Positions 10,417-20,716 of a stretch of DNA of 64,000 bases are shown here, piece by piece. Numbering within the stretch: the first letter of the stretch is position 1; every line of letters starts with the position of its first letter. The translations under genes and the position numbers were made by a program. Origin of the DNA: Isoetes taiwanensis (taxonomy: Eukaryota > Streptophyta > Lycopodiopsida > Isoetales > Isoetaceae); the NCBI GenBank assembly GCA_021234155.1, contig JAJEKV010000039.1:2484001-2548000 (forward strand), written 5' to 3'. The notes below the pieces were generated by a model. The model searched no databases, was not told the DNA's origin, and was given only the letters and a program-made list of their open reading frames with translations.

Positions 10417-10869
10417 GTAAGAAGAAGTCTTGAAATCAAGTAAAAGAAAGTGGAAAACAACCAAGAACAGCAAGGAAGAGGCAACAGGTGAGTTTTCAGC
10501 TACCTATCTGCATTTGCAGAGATATCTTTAATAGTGGCATCTTGCTAGTCGCTTTCGTATTTTTTCCAAGTTTGTTAGCTGTTAATTAGCTGGGTGGGTA
10601 AGGCATAAGAATCCAATTCAGATGAACCAATCAGATGAGATTATGATGTAGAGTTTCAAAAGCAACAATGTGTATTGAGTGTTGGAAGCTCACTGCTCTG
10701 GTATCTTTAGAGACTGCAGAGACCACAAATATGATGATAAAAGAGATTATAATCTCCATGGCGAAAGATTGCAGGGGACTTCCAGAAGGAATGGTAGCAG
10801 ACACGTTATTAATCTCCACCTTATTGGCTAATCGGCGTTACATTTTGACCTTATGTCCCCTAGTAATCC

Positions 10870-10921
10870 TTTTGTTGGTCGTATGTGGGCTTGACTTTTG
10901 TTGGTCGTATGTGGGCTTGAC
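10870..10921. repeat. 26-bp tandem duplication
   Basis: TTTTGTTGGTCGTATGTGGG starts at 10870 and 10896. The two units are identical. Confidence 0.9.
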
Positions 10922-11322
10922 AATGTGGATTTGCAGCAACGTGCTCCTGTTGGATATTATTCTGTAAGAGATTTGCTTTCATTTCCTTTTTCAATATCTT
11001 TAAGCCGATTGATTATCTCACATTGCCCATTTTGGCATGGACTCAATTCAACCTTCCATTCTGACTTCAAACTTTCAGATTCAATATCTTCAACTTTTGT
11101 TTTCACCTGGGATGTACAAAAAGTTAAGGTCATTGTTGACAACCAAAAACACACTTCAAAATAATGCAACCACTAAATTTGTGATGCCAACCATTACCCT
11201 GATTGGCCACTTTGTGCAGATTAGTGGAAAGAACACTTTAATTTTTAGATCTTTTTGAGTTGCTTGTTATGCTGGACGGTTGTTATGCTGGTATTAACTA
11301 ATTTAAGATTGTTTGGTAGCAG

Positions 11323-11588
11323 CTATGAAGTTTTTGAAGGCACGTAGGAGGTCAAGTAGTTCTGGAGAAGGTGAAACATCAAAACAAGGCAGTAACTCAA
11401 ACAAGAAGAAAGATAATATCATCACCAGAGGACGTGTTATTTTGAGCGATTAGTCCTCTGATTAGGAGATTCACTCTGCTCATCTTGTTGATTCTTCTGA
11501 TGACGATGGAGATGATCCCAAAGGAGGTTCTGCAGAGGAGATTGCACTATCTTATCGTGTTCAGTTCAAGAAGTTAACAAAGTCTGAT
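11323..11588 (+). pseudogene. exon-like acidic segment with two stops
   Basis: It has an acceptor (TTTGGTAGCAG) and a donor (GAT|GTAAGT). The frame from ATG 11325 reads MKFLKARRRSSSSGEGETSK, then RGRVILSD, two TAG stops where Glu codons would fit an SSDEE-like run, then SSDDDGDDPKGG and EEIALSYRVQFKKLTKSD. It is a Ser/Asp/Glu-rich nuclear-type sequence ending in a short helix. No family is recognised. The two GAG-to-TAG changes mark it as a pseudogene exon. Confidence 0.45.
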
Positions 11589-11740
11589 GTAAGTTCTTTT
11601 CCTTGATCTATGTTTTCTTTTTTTATAGCCTTGGCAAAAAATAATTAGTCCAGCTAAGAAGGCTAAGACATCAGATATGCCAGATTTGGGGCCCTTCAGT
11701 CAATACCTCAGCAATCTGATTTAAGAAACTAATTAGGGAT

Positions 11741-11895
11741 AGGCATGTATAAGATGCAGTCTGCTTAACCATCTATGAATAGCTAGTCCTAGAGGTTCAA
11801 CAGTGATCTGATCCGAGACAGAAAAATGAGGCATGTATAAGATGCAATCTGCTTAACTTTCTATGAATAGCTAGTCCTAGAGGTTCAACTATGAT
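11741..11895. repeat. 88-bp period duplication
   Basis: AGGCATGTATAAGATGCART starts at 11741 and 11829. Each copy continues with CTGCTTAAC and CTATGAATAGCTAGTCCTAG for about 67 bases before diverging. Confidence 0.85.
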
Positions 11896-12278
11896 TTATG
11901 GGTCCTCACTAAAAGTGTCATAACTTCTCTTTCACATCTCTGTTTGGCACATGGATACGTGCATTTGAAAGCTATTTGAAGGGGCTTTCTAATGATGTAG
12001 ATATCTCCCACGTTTGCCTCTTAAATCTCTTGAAAACCTCGAAGAAGTGGATGGAAATCCCCTGCGCGCTAGGAAGTGGACCCGCCTCACGGAGGGGGCC
12101 ATTAGACCCCCTCCTCTTCCTTCTACTCTAACTTTTTGTAGACATGTCAGAATCAGACGATTTTTTTTTATTGGAACATTAGGTATCCAAAAAACGTATT
12201 TTTAACCAACTTTGACTTTGACCGTGCCTTCATTTTTTAGTTTGCCTCTTAAGTGCGCGAAACATGGCGATCATACCC
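11896..12278. other. no gene; sequence abutting truncated hAT A
   Basis: No coding sequence is recognised. TTTGCCTCTTAA occurs at 12014 and 12242 in direct orientation, so a small insertion may sit here and may have removed the left end of hAT A. Similarity to hAT B starts abruptly at TAGTCAATTTTCAG (12279). Confidence 0.4.
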
Positions 12279-12306
12279 TAGTCAATTTTCAGAAATAAGT
12301 ACAACA

Positions 12307-14343
12307 TTAATGCTCATTTAAATCAAGCATTCTTCGATTCTTCTTCTCACGCCAAAGATTAAAAGTGCCATCAACATCAAGCTTCTCTTCTTCTGGTCCC
12401 GTCAATGATAAAAACATGAGCTCATCTAGCATCTTCAAGTCAAGACGAGAGCGATCATCACCTTTTATGTAGTTTTGCTTTGAATAACCTCTTTCACAAA
12501 TGGCCATACTACTAGGAAGCACTAGTATAATTTGCCACAACTTGGCCAATTGTGGGTGAGCTACAAACCACATATCTTCATCACAACATCATTCCCAAGA
12601 ATCAATCATTTTCTATTTTTGACACACCTCCATTTTGACAATAAAATTTACTAGCTCTCCTTTGCAACTATGTGCATCAACCAAGGGATTTAGACCACTA
12701 CCAAATTTGTTGACCAAGCGATGTAACCATTGGGATGCTTTAGCATGAAGAGACTTTACATCACGAGGATAATCCCTTGGGCTAAACAACTTTGCACCAT
12801 AAAAAATATCCATATCATGAAACCTTTTCTTCAATGAGTCAATCATAAGCGTTATGTATCTCTTCCCCAATGCAATGCAAGCTTCCTTAGAATTCCGCAT
12901 ACAATGTGTGTCCTTTTTATGCATGAGACCAAAATGTAAAGCATGAACATGTATCATACCTTGGTTATCCATAAATTGAACACATCCATGCTCCTTCGTA
13001 GCTTGCAAGAATGATGTTATATGTGGTGCACCTTGTCCAAATTCTCCCACCAAATATTGCATTTGGAAAGTATCTATAACTGTACTTATCACGTTTCCAA
13101 TTGAGGTCATGTCAACGTGATCAAACTGAAATTTCTTGCTTATCTCATTCATTGAAGGAAGAACATCTGCTAGCATATGAAAGAAAAATTGCACGCCATA
13201 GTGTGTAAAGTAACCATACATTTCCTTCTCATCTAGTCTCCAAACTTCCAAAATTGGACCCATGAGCCTCACAACTCTTTTCATGACATCTCCTCTAGAC
13301 AACCAACGCACTTCATGCATTTGAAGCAAATTCAATTTCTTCTTTTGAAAACACCTGACAATATCTTGAAGGAAAGAATGCCTTTTAGATGATCTTCCCA
13401 CCCAACTTGTGGCCTTTTTAGCCAACTTATCTAGTGTCTTAAATTCTGGAATAGATTCATATGCATCAGCCATGGCTAAAGCCTCTCTATGTGCTATACA
13501 ATGAACACTCAAAAGATGTGGTATTTCCATCTTAAATCTCGTTGCTACTCCAGTTTGTGAGCCAACCATAGCACTTTCCCCAATCGGATCCAAAACCAAC
13601 CATCTTTTGCAAATCAAAACCTAGTCCTTCCAAAAGACATTTCAATGCAACATACATATTATTTGCACCTCCACTACTCACATTCAACAACTTCAAAAAT
13701 TTAGTAACGGGCAATCCCTTACCTCCATCTTTCAAGAATGTGAAGTACACGATAAGGTGTTGATCCAAAGAAATATCCATGCTTTTATCAATGAGAATAG
13801 AATAATATGGACTTCTAAACACATCCTGCCGAAGAGCTTCAAAGTAAATAGAGTAGAAAGCATCCAAGAACTCGCGACCAGAATTGGGATTTGTATAGGA
13901 GGAGTAATCATCACTAATAGGCATACCTGGAGTTTCCAAGAAGCGATGATGGGCACATAATGTTGAGTAGAAATTCATGGACAAGTCATTCTTAGCTGTA
14001 AAATACATAATTCTCATCACGCACTTCACCCTTTCTGCCTCTGCATCCAACATACGATTGATATGCACTTCTAGTGGAACAACTTTCTTCCTCTCCTTAC
14101 TTACGACAACTCTATGATCTTGTGACATTGCATGCACATCCAATGCTTGTAACTGAATGTTAGTGCTTCCTTGTTTAGAAAAGGCATTAACTTGCAAATG
14201 CTTGATGCATTGAGAGTAATACAGAATTATTGCCTTGCTCTCCCTCTATTGGAGTATTCAAATTTGGCACCACGGCCTTTTTAAAAACTGAAATTAGAGA
14301 AGCTTGCCTCTTGTCCTTCTTTGGGCGTCCCATCCTCTTCATC
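12307..14343 (-). pseudogene. hAT A transposase-like protein (DUF4371 / hAT dimerisation)
   Basis: The minus strand from ATG 14343 starts like hAT B (MGRPKKDKRK type), but the zinc-finger coding part is replaced by unrelated sequence. The catalytic-region ORFs follow: 14197-13532, then 13617-12613. One extra A at about 13574 relative to hAT B shifts the frame. Typical DUF4371-type motifs are visible: LIDKSMDISLDQH, VGFGSD then GESAMVGSQTGVATRF, LSVHCIAHREALA, and LHRLVNKFG. The C-terminal hAT dimerisation part (VLPSSMAICERGYSKQN, DRSRLDLKMLDELMF) is in a separate frame at 12573-12307. Such proteins are RNase H-like DDE transposases. This copy is dead. Confidence 0.88.
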
Positions 14344-14399
14344 TCTCCTTCCAAAATTGTGAGATTAAATGCCTTTCTAGTTCCTTTTCCTATAAGGTA

Positions 14400-15315
14400 A
14401 TTTGATAGGAAAAAAGATTCAAATTTGAAAAGAAGAATAGCAATACAATAAAATACAATACTAAGTAAACAATCAAATTCAAAAAAAATATATCCTGACT
14501 ACTGTTACAGTTAAATAGGCTTAAAAGAATTGTTGATATCAGATTCAATTGGATCACTGGAGCTATTCTGCAGTTGCCCAATGCATTTCCAGCAAGCCTT
14601 AGAGATTTTAGCATTATGCCATGGCAGGAATATGGCATGACTGGCATCCATGGGCAAATCGACATATATGGGCTTTTTCGGATAGTTAACAGTCTTTTCT
14701 ATCTCTGCAATTAAACAAATGATCCAGCCGTAGAAATTCCGATTCATTAAACGTAATTTTGCAACAGTCATATCATTTCATTGGCTGGCTGGCAATGCAC
14801 GGTACAACTACAATACATGCAGGGAACTACTACAAACATCGGGGCAGTCTACAATAGCGTGTTTAAAATTGGCAATTTCTAGATAAGCAACCATCTGTTT
14901 CAGCTGATAACAAATGGAAGAATGAGCTTACAGAATGATGCCGGAGCCCGAAGTTGCTCTTCCTGCCTCAGTGCCTGGGCATTCAAATTGCTACGATTTT
15001 GCCTGGGCATCCGCTTTCTACCATTCTGTATGGAATAAGAGATTTTTAGCACAACCCATTGATCCATCTCAATCTCATGCTTTGAGCTGCAAAAAATTCT
15101 TACCTTTGAACTTGGATTGGTCACAATCTTGGAAATCGAAGGCTGTTGGAGCAGGAAAATACATAATCGGCCAACATCATCTCATAATCAGCCAGATGAG
15201 AGAAAGAAAAGGGCTTCTTCATGCTCAATTTCGTAACAATACTTCAATTCAAGAATCGGATTCAGTTCAGTCTCAGAATTTTAGAAGAGGGAATTTTGGT
15301 TGGCAATATTAATTG
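14400..15315. other. non-transposase part of hAT A, conserved in hAT B
   Basis: About 0.9 kb is shared with hAT B at 21700-22745. It includes a plus-strand open frame at 14935-15312 (MMPEPEVALPASVPGHSN, then WASAFYHSVWNKR). In hAT B this frame is broken by small indels (76-codon remainder at 22513-22743). A minus-strand frame (MNRNFYGWIICLIAEIEKT) is conserved at 14744-14511 and 22053 downward. hAT B has about 115 extra bases (22190-22305). The block may be a captured host fragment or the 5' non-coding part of the element; the product is unknown. Confidence 0.5.
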
Positions 15316-15929
15316 CCTACCATTCCATGATTTACGTTAAGCCCTAATATAATAATGATCCCTGATTTCATTCCATTCATATTCATATCAGGGTTGGAAA
15401 TTGATGGGCTGCCCTGACTTTTTTTGAAGGTCACTTTAAAAAGTGGACTTTCAAATTGCAAGGCATAATATAAATTAGACTTTCATGTGCATTGTTAGTG
15501 TGCGCGGACTTAATTTTTTTCTCCTTAAAATACTTAAACATAAAAAAGCACTCGCAATATTTAACGCATAAACATTGTATTAACATCGTTAAATTCCAGC
15601 AAATCATTTAATTCATAAGAATTTAAAACATAAGAGTTAAGTTAAATATATAAAAGTCATATGATTATAGTCAATTTTCAGAAATAAGTACAACATTAAT
15701 GCTCATTTCAATCAAGCATTCTTCGATTCTTCTTCTCACGCCAAAGATTAAAAGCGCCATCAACATCAAGCTTCTCTTCTTCTGGTCCCGTCAATGATAA
15801 AAACATGAGCTCATCTAGCATCTTCAAGTCAAGACGAGAGCGATCATCATCTTTTATGTAGTTTTGCTTTGAAAAACCTCTTTCACAAATGGGCGTACTA
15901 CTAGGAAGCACTAGTATAATTTGCCACAA

Positions 15930-16295
15930 TGTTGTCCCGTACGTGATACGTTCCGTACGTTTCAGACGTATTTTTTGAAAAAATACGTATTTTATACAAT
16001 ACGTTCTTAAAGTGCTTAAAATACGTTTTTTAAAAAAATTGAAAAAAAGCTTAAATATAACAAATTATGCAATATAAACACAAACAGACTGTTGGAAAGT
16101 TGGTTAGCATGTTTGTTTGCTATCTGAGAGGCCCAGGTTCGAATCCTACTGGGTGCAGATTGAGTCTGTTTTGAGAAAACTGTCTTTGTTTTTTTGAAAA
16201 AAGCACTAAGCGTATTTTTTAAAAAATACGTGTACCGTACGGTACGGGAGGGTACGTATGCATTTTTTAAAAATACGCGTATTTGAACAACACTG
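15930..16295. mobile_element. 366-bp MITE with tRNA-like box
   Basis: It is flanked by an 11-bp target duplication ATTTGCCACAA (15919-15929 and 16296-16306); hAT A has one uninterrupted copy of this site. The left end TGTTGTCCCGTACG and right end GAACAACACTG are weakly inverted. The interior is rich in GTACGT/TACGTA and has two facing AT-rich arms (ATACGTATTTT and AAAAATACG). An 11-bp duplication fits a MULE-derived MITE; a SINE with variable duplication is the alternative because of the pol III-like box inside. Confidence 0.8.
16085..16165 (+). other. tRNA-like segment (A box and B box)
   Basis: AGTTGGTTAGCATG resembles an A box, and GGTTCGAATCC about 40 bases later is a perfect B box. The acceptor and T stems do not pair properly (CCCAG against TACTGGG is only partial), so it is not a functional tRNA gene. 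It is a tRNA-derived head of the kind found in SINEs, lying inside the MITE. Confidence 0.55.
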
Positions 16296-17959
16296 ATTTG
16301 CCACAACTTGGCCAATTGTGGGTGAGCTACAAACCACATATCTTCATCACAACATCATTCCCAAGAATCAATCATTTTCTATTTTGACACACCTTCTCCA
16401 TTTTGACAATAAAATTTACTAGCTCTCCTTTGCAACTATGTGCATCAACCAAGGGATTTAGACCACTACCAAATTTGTTGACCAAGCGATGTAACCATTG
16501 GGATGCTTTAGCATGAAGAGACTTTACATCACGAGGATAATCCCTTGGGCTAAACAACTTTGCACAATAAAAAATATCCATATCATCAAACCTTTTCTTC
16601 AATGAGTCATTTATAAGCGTTATGTATCTCTTCCCCAATGCAATGCAAGCTTCCTTAGAATTCAGCATCCAATGTGTGTCCTTTTTATGCATGAAACCAA
16701 AATGTAAAGCATGAACATGTATCATACCTTGATTATCCATAAATTGAACACATCCATGCTCCTTCGTAGCTTGCAAGAATGATGTTATATGTGGTGCACC
16801 TTGTCCAAATTCTCCTACCAAATATTGCATTTGGAAAGTATCTACAACTGTACTTATCACGTTTCCAATTGAGGTAATGTCAACGTGATCAAACTGAAAT
16901 TTCTTGCTTATCTCATTCATTGAAGGAAGAACATCTGCTAGCATATGAAAGAAAAATTGCACGCCATAGTGTGTAAAGTAACCATACATTTCCTTCTCAT
17001 CTAGTCTCCAAACTTCCAAAATTGGACCCATGAGCCTCACAACTCTTTTCATGACATCTCCTCTAGACAACCATTGCACTTCATGCATTTGAAGCAAATT
17101 CAATTTCTTCTTTTGAAAACACCTGACAATATCTTGAAGGAAAGAATGCCTTTTAGATGATCTTCCCACCCAACTTGTGGCCTTTTTAGCCAACTTATCT
17201 AGTGTCTTAAATTCTGGAATAGATTCATATGCATCAGCCATGGCTAAAGCCTCTCTATGTGCTATACAATGAACACTCAAAAGATGTGGTATTTCCATCT
17301 TAAATCTCGTTGCTACTCTAGTTTGAGAGCCAACCATAGCACTTTCCCCATCGGATCCAAAACCAACCATCTTTTGCAAATCAAAACCTAGTCCTTCCAA
17401 AAGACATTTCAATGCAACATACATATTATTTGCACCTCCACTACTCACATTCAACAACTTCAAAAATTTAGTAACGGGCGATCCCTTACCTCCATCTTTC
17501 AAGAATGTGAAGTACACGATAAGGTGTTGATCCAAAGAAATATCCGTGCTTTTATCAATGAGAATAGAATAATATGGACTTCTAAGCACATCCTGCCGAA
17601 GAGCTTCAAAGTAAATAGAGTAGAAAGCATCCAAGAACTCGCGACCAGATTTGGGATTTGTATAGGAGGAGTAATCATCACTAATAGGCATACCTGGAGT
17701 TTCCAAGAAGCGATGATGGGCACATAATGTAGAGTAGAAATTCATGGACAAGTCATTCTTAGCTGTAAAATACATAATTCTCATCACACACTTCACCCTT
17801 TCTGCCTCTGCATCCAACATACGATTGATATGCACTTCTAGTGGAACAACTTTCTTCCTCTCCTAACAAGGTTTAAAATGAAACGCACTTATTTAAGAAG
17901 TGCTTTTGAAAGATTTTCCTTCTAAAAATTTACAAAATTCTAAAATACCCCTAAAAAGG

Positions 17960-19130
17960 ACTCTTTTACTATCTTGTGTCTAAAGATTTATAAAACTGCT
18001 TATGAAAACAGACATTTTAGGAAGACTTAACATTAAGGAGAAGAACAACAAAGAAAAATATCTCATTTTAGAGGGGAAAAGGGCCACTACGAAAGCCAAA
18101 GATTTATTATGGGGCAAACTCATATGATAAAATTAGACGCTTTTGTATCTTATCCCTTAGAACATTTATATTGGCTGTTATAGAAGACAAAAAAATTGTT
18201 ATTTCACAACCATTTTGGCTAAACATCCTAATTGACCTTAAAAGACATTGGGAGACAGTTGAACAAACTGCTTGAATGAAAAATTATTGTTTTTGCATCA
18301 TATGGTATTACAAATGGTAATACATCCATGAAATCATGCAGTTAGTTGAAGTTCCAACTGACGATGCCGTATAAATTTATCTTAGGAAACGAAGTTGAAG
18401 TAGTGAAGCTCTGTGATTACATGGCCTTTTTTGTTGTTCTCGGAGATGTATTTATCATGTTTTTGGGCTTGCACAATACCAATCCACAATATAGTGATGT
18501 TGAGAAGATAGTCAAGCTCCTTGTCAATGTTGAGAGTCTTGAAAGACAATTCCATCATCTGTAGCGAAAAGCGTCATTTGCACATTTCTCCACAGAGAAG
18601 TATTTGTCTATCTTGCTTTTTTTTGTCTGTTTGCAAAGAAATAGGTAAACTTTTTTGGGGTTGCTACTCCTCGCACCCCTATGGACAAACTACGTAGTTT
18701 CCTTCTCGTTGAACACATGTGTCTCCATAACATTTTGGGGTCCTTTGCCTTTAGTAGCGTTTTTGAGTCAGCTTTAAAAGTGAAGTTAGCATGTGTGTAG
18801 AGAAAAAAAAGTAAAAATAACAACGGGATTCGACTAATTTATGCTCTAACATTGCATTACAAGGTCAGAGAATATAGAACTATTTTAGAACTTTTAGAAC
18901 TAAAAAACTAAGAAAACTGCATAAAATTATCCCTTAAGTGTGTTATTTCAACAGTATTAAGTTGCAAAAACCTTTGGGAGCAAGAAAGACCCCACAAGAT
19001 TTTGCACGATATAAACTTATACTCCTGGACTACATATTTTATGTATATATATATTTATACAAGAAATTTAATGCGTCCTACGGTGCATGTTCAAGTTTTA
19101 GCATGTTCCTACGTGCAAGTTCTTGTAAAA
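17960..19130. other. left part of element C, no gene
   Basis: AT-rich unique-looking sequence. A plus-strand frame at 18346-18564 (MKFQLTMPYKFILGNEVE...) has plausible composition but no recognised motif. Nothing else is supported. Confidence 0.35.
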
Positions 19131-19139
19131 GAATCTCTT

Positions 19140-19735
19140 GATAGATTCTCTAAGATTCTACCAAGGTTCTCTTAGAGGGTTCGAGAGCATTTCTCTAAAT
19201 TTTATAAGATTCCCTCTAGATTCTATTAGATTTCTCTAGATTCTATGAAGATCCCCTTAGATTCATTTAGATTTTATGATATTGTCCTAGGTTCCCTTAC
19301 ATTACATGAGATTCAAAGAGATTCTATAAAGATTCCCTTAGATAGTCTAAGATTTCATCAACATTTTCTTAGATTCCCTTAGATTTTATGAAGATTCTTT
19401 TAGATCCCCCAGATTTTAAGAGATTCCCTTAGGCTTGTAAATATTTTCCTAGATTCTCTTACATTTTATAAGATTTTCTTACATTCTATTAAATTCTTCT
19501 GGATTCCTTTATATTCTATAACTTTTTAGAACATTCTAAGACTTTCTGGAACATTCTAAGACTTTCAATATATTCTAGAACTTTCTGGAAGTATTTCCCT
19601 AGATTTCCTTACATTCCCGTAGATTCCCCTACATTCTAGAACATTCCAAAACTTATTAGAACAATTTGGAACTTTCGGAAAGAATTTTCTTAGACCCCCC
19701 TAGATTCTCTTAGAACCTTCTTGAACTAGCTAGAA
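19140..19735. repeat. degenerate short satellite, AGATTCYCTTAGATTCT type
   Basis: Variants of TTAGATTCT / AGATTCCCTTAG / ACATTCTATAAG recur at roughly 15-30 base spacing for about 600 bases, grading into ACATTCTAGAACTTTC variants. There is no fixed period. It probably grew by slippage from one heptamer-like core. Confidence 0.75.
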
Positions 19736-19804
19736 TGTTATAGTCTATTTTATCTTAATGGGAACATTACCCTTAAGTATATTTGAAACATAAATTGTTC
19801 ATGG

Positions 19805-19885
19805 AATTAATGCTTGGTCTAGTGGTTAGAATGGGGGGTTGGGGGGTCAATGGCCAGGGTTCGACTCCCCCACATAACATAAAAA
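19805..19885 (+). other. SINE-like tRNA-derived head
   Basis: TGGTCTAGTGGTTAGAATGG is a near-consensus pol III A box, and GGGTTCGACTCCC about 50 bases later is a B box with a paired T stem. No acceptor stem closes the cloverleaf. This is the classic 5' head of plant tRNA-derived SINEs. The body after it has no clear A-rich 3' end before the next repeat block. Confidence 0.6.
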
Positions 19886-19924
19886 TTTAAAAAGCCTTTT
19901 CCTAAGGGATGAGCATTCAACTTG

Positions 19925-20200
19925 GGCCGTAGAATCTTGGACTCGATCAAGGGTCGAGATCTCACGCAATATGAGCCATAGGATCTATTACATATAATTC
20001 CCAAAGTCATATACACCGTAGGATGTGTCCCAAAGCAACGTGAGCCATAGGATCTCAGGCCGACGATCAGGATCAAATCAACCTGGACCGTAGGATCGCG
20101 TCTATACGAATTATATATAAACTCCCAGGCCATCTGGGCCGTAGGATACGTCCCAAAGCCACGCGAGCCGTCAGATCTCGAACGGACGGTCGGATAAGCG
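19925..20200. repeat. GCCGTAGGATC-type repeat block
   Basis: Two divergent copies of a unit of about 118 bases contain RCCGTAGGATNYGTCCCAAAG, CGNGAGCCRTNRGATCTC and a GACGGTCGG-like end (about 19981-20078 and 20098-20195). An additional partial copy lies at 19925. It follows the SINE-like head and may be its tail. Confidence 0.65.
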
Positions 20201-20298
20201 CGACAAATATAAGAACATAGATAGAGTAGATACATCTTAATATATATATATTTAATATATATACGTTCATATATTTTTGTATAAATAAAAAAAAAAAA

Positions 20299-20716
20299 AC
20301 GGTATAAATTTATACCGCAGGAAGTCTCTCGGTATAGATTTATACCGCAAGACTTCTTTTTTTTTTCGGATATATATATGTAAATATATATATATTATAT
20401 ATATATATATTATATATTTATATAATATACATATATATATCTTTGGTATAAATTTATACCGAGAAAACTCTTGCGGTATAAATTTATATAAACTAGATCC
20501 CTCTTCTTGGTATAAATTTATACGCTTGGGTCCTCTTCTTGGTATAAATTTATACCGTTTTGAGTCCTTTTTTTTGTATAAATTTATACATTTCGAGTTC
20601 TTTTGTTGTATAAATCTATACGCTCAAGTCTTCTTGCGGTATAAATTTATACTGATGCAAACTCTCTAGCATACTATGTCCACATATTACTATCTATTGA
20701 GGTATAAATTTATACC
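20299..20716. repeat. array of perfect palindromes GGTATAAATTTATACC
   Basis: About ten copies of the 16-18 base palindrome CGGTATAAATTTATACCG or close variants lie at about 20300, 20330, 20444, 20475, 20509, 20540, 20573, 20608, 20638 and 20700. T/C-rich spacers of 12-45 bases, often ending TCTTC or TCCTC, separate them. A run of TATATA (20370-20440) lies inside. Each unit can form a hairpin or bind a dimeric protein. Confidence 0.92.

Larger units (their letters stand above)
12279..15388 (-). mobile_element. hAT A, body (left end missing; right end at 23156-23495)
   Basis: This is homologous along its length to hAT B (15668-17864 plus 21324-22830). Its right-end sequence is displaced to 23156-23495 because hAT B inserted at 15388/15389. 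Rejoining 15388 to 23156 through the shared ATTCATAT gives the same junction sequence that hAT B has internally at about 22820-22840. The left terminal inverted repeat expected upstream of 12279 is absent, so the copy is truncated. The transposase gene runs on the minus strand. Confidence 0.88.

Noticed and set aside
19805-19885. tRNA gene
   Set aside because: A and B boxes are good, but no acceptor stem closes. Better read as a SINE head. The same applies to 16085-16165, where the T stem is also mispaired.
20299-20716. CRISPR-like array
   Set aside because: Repeats are perfect palindromes with short low-complexity spacers of uneven length, in plant nuclear DNA; no cas genes.
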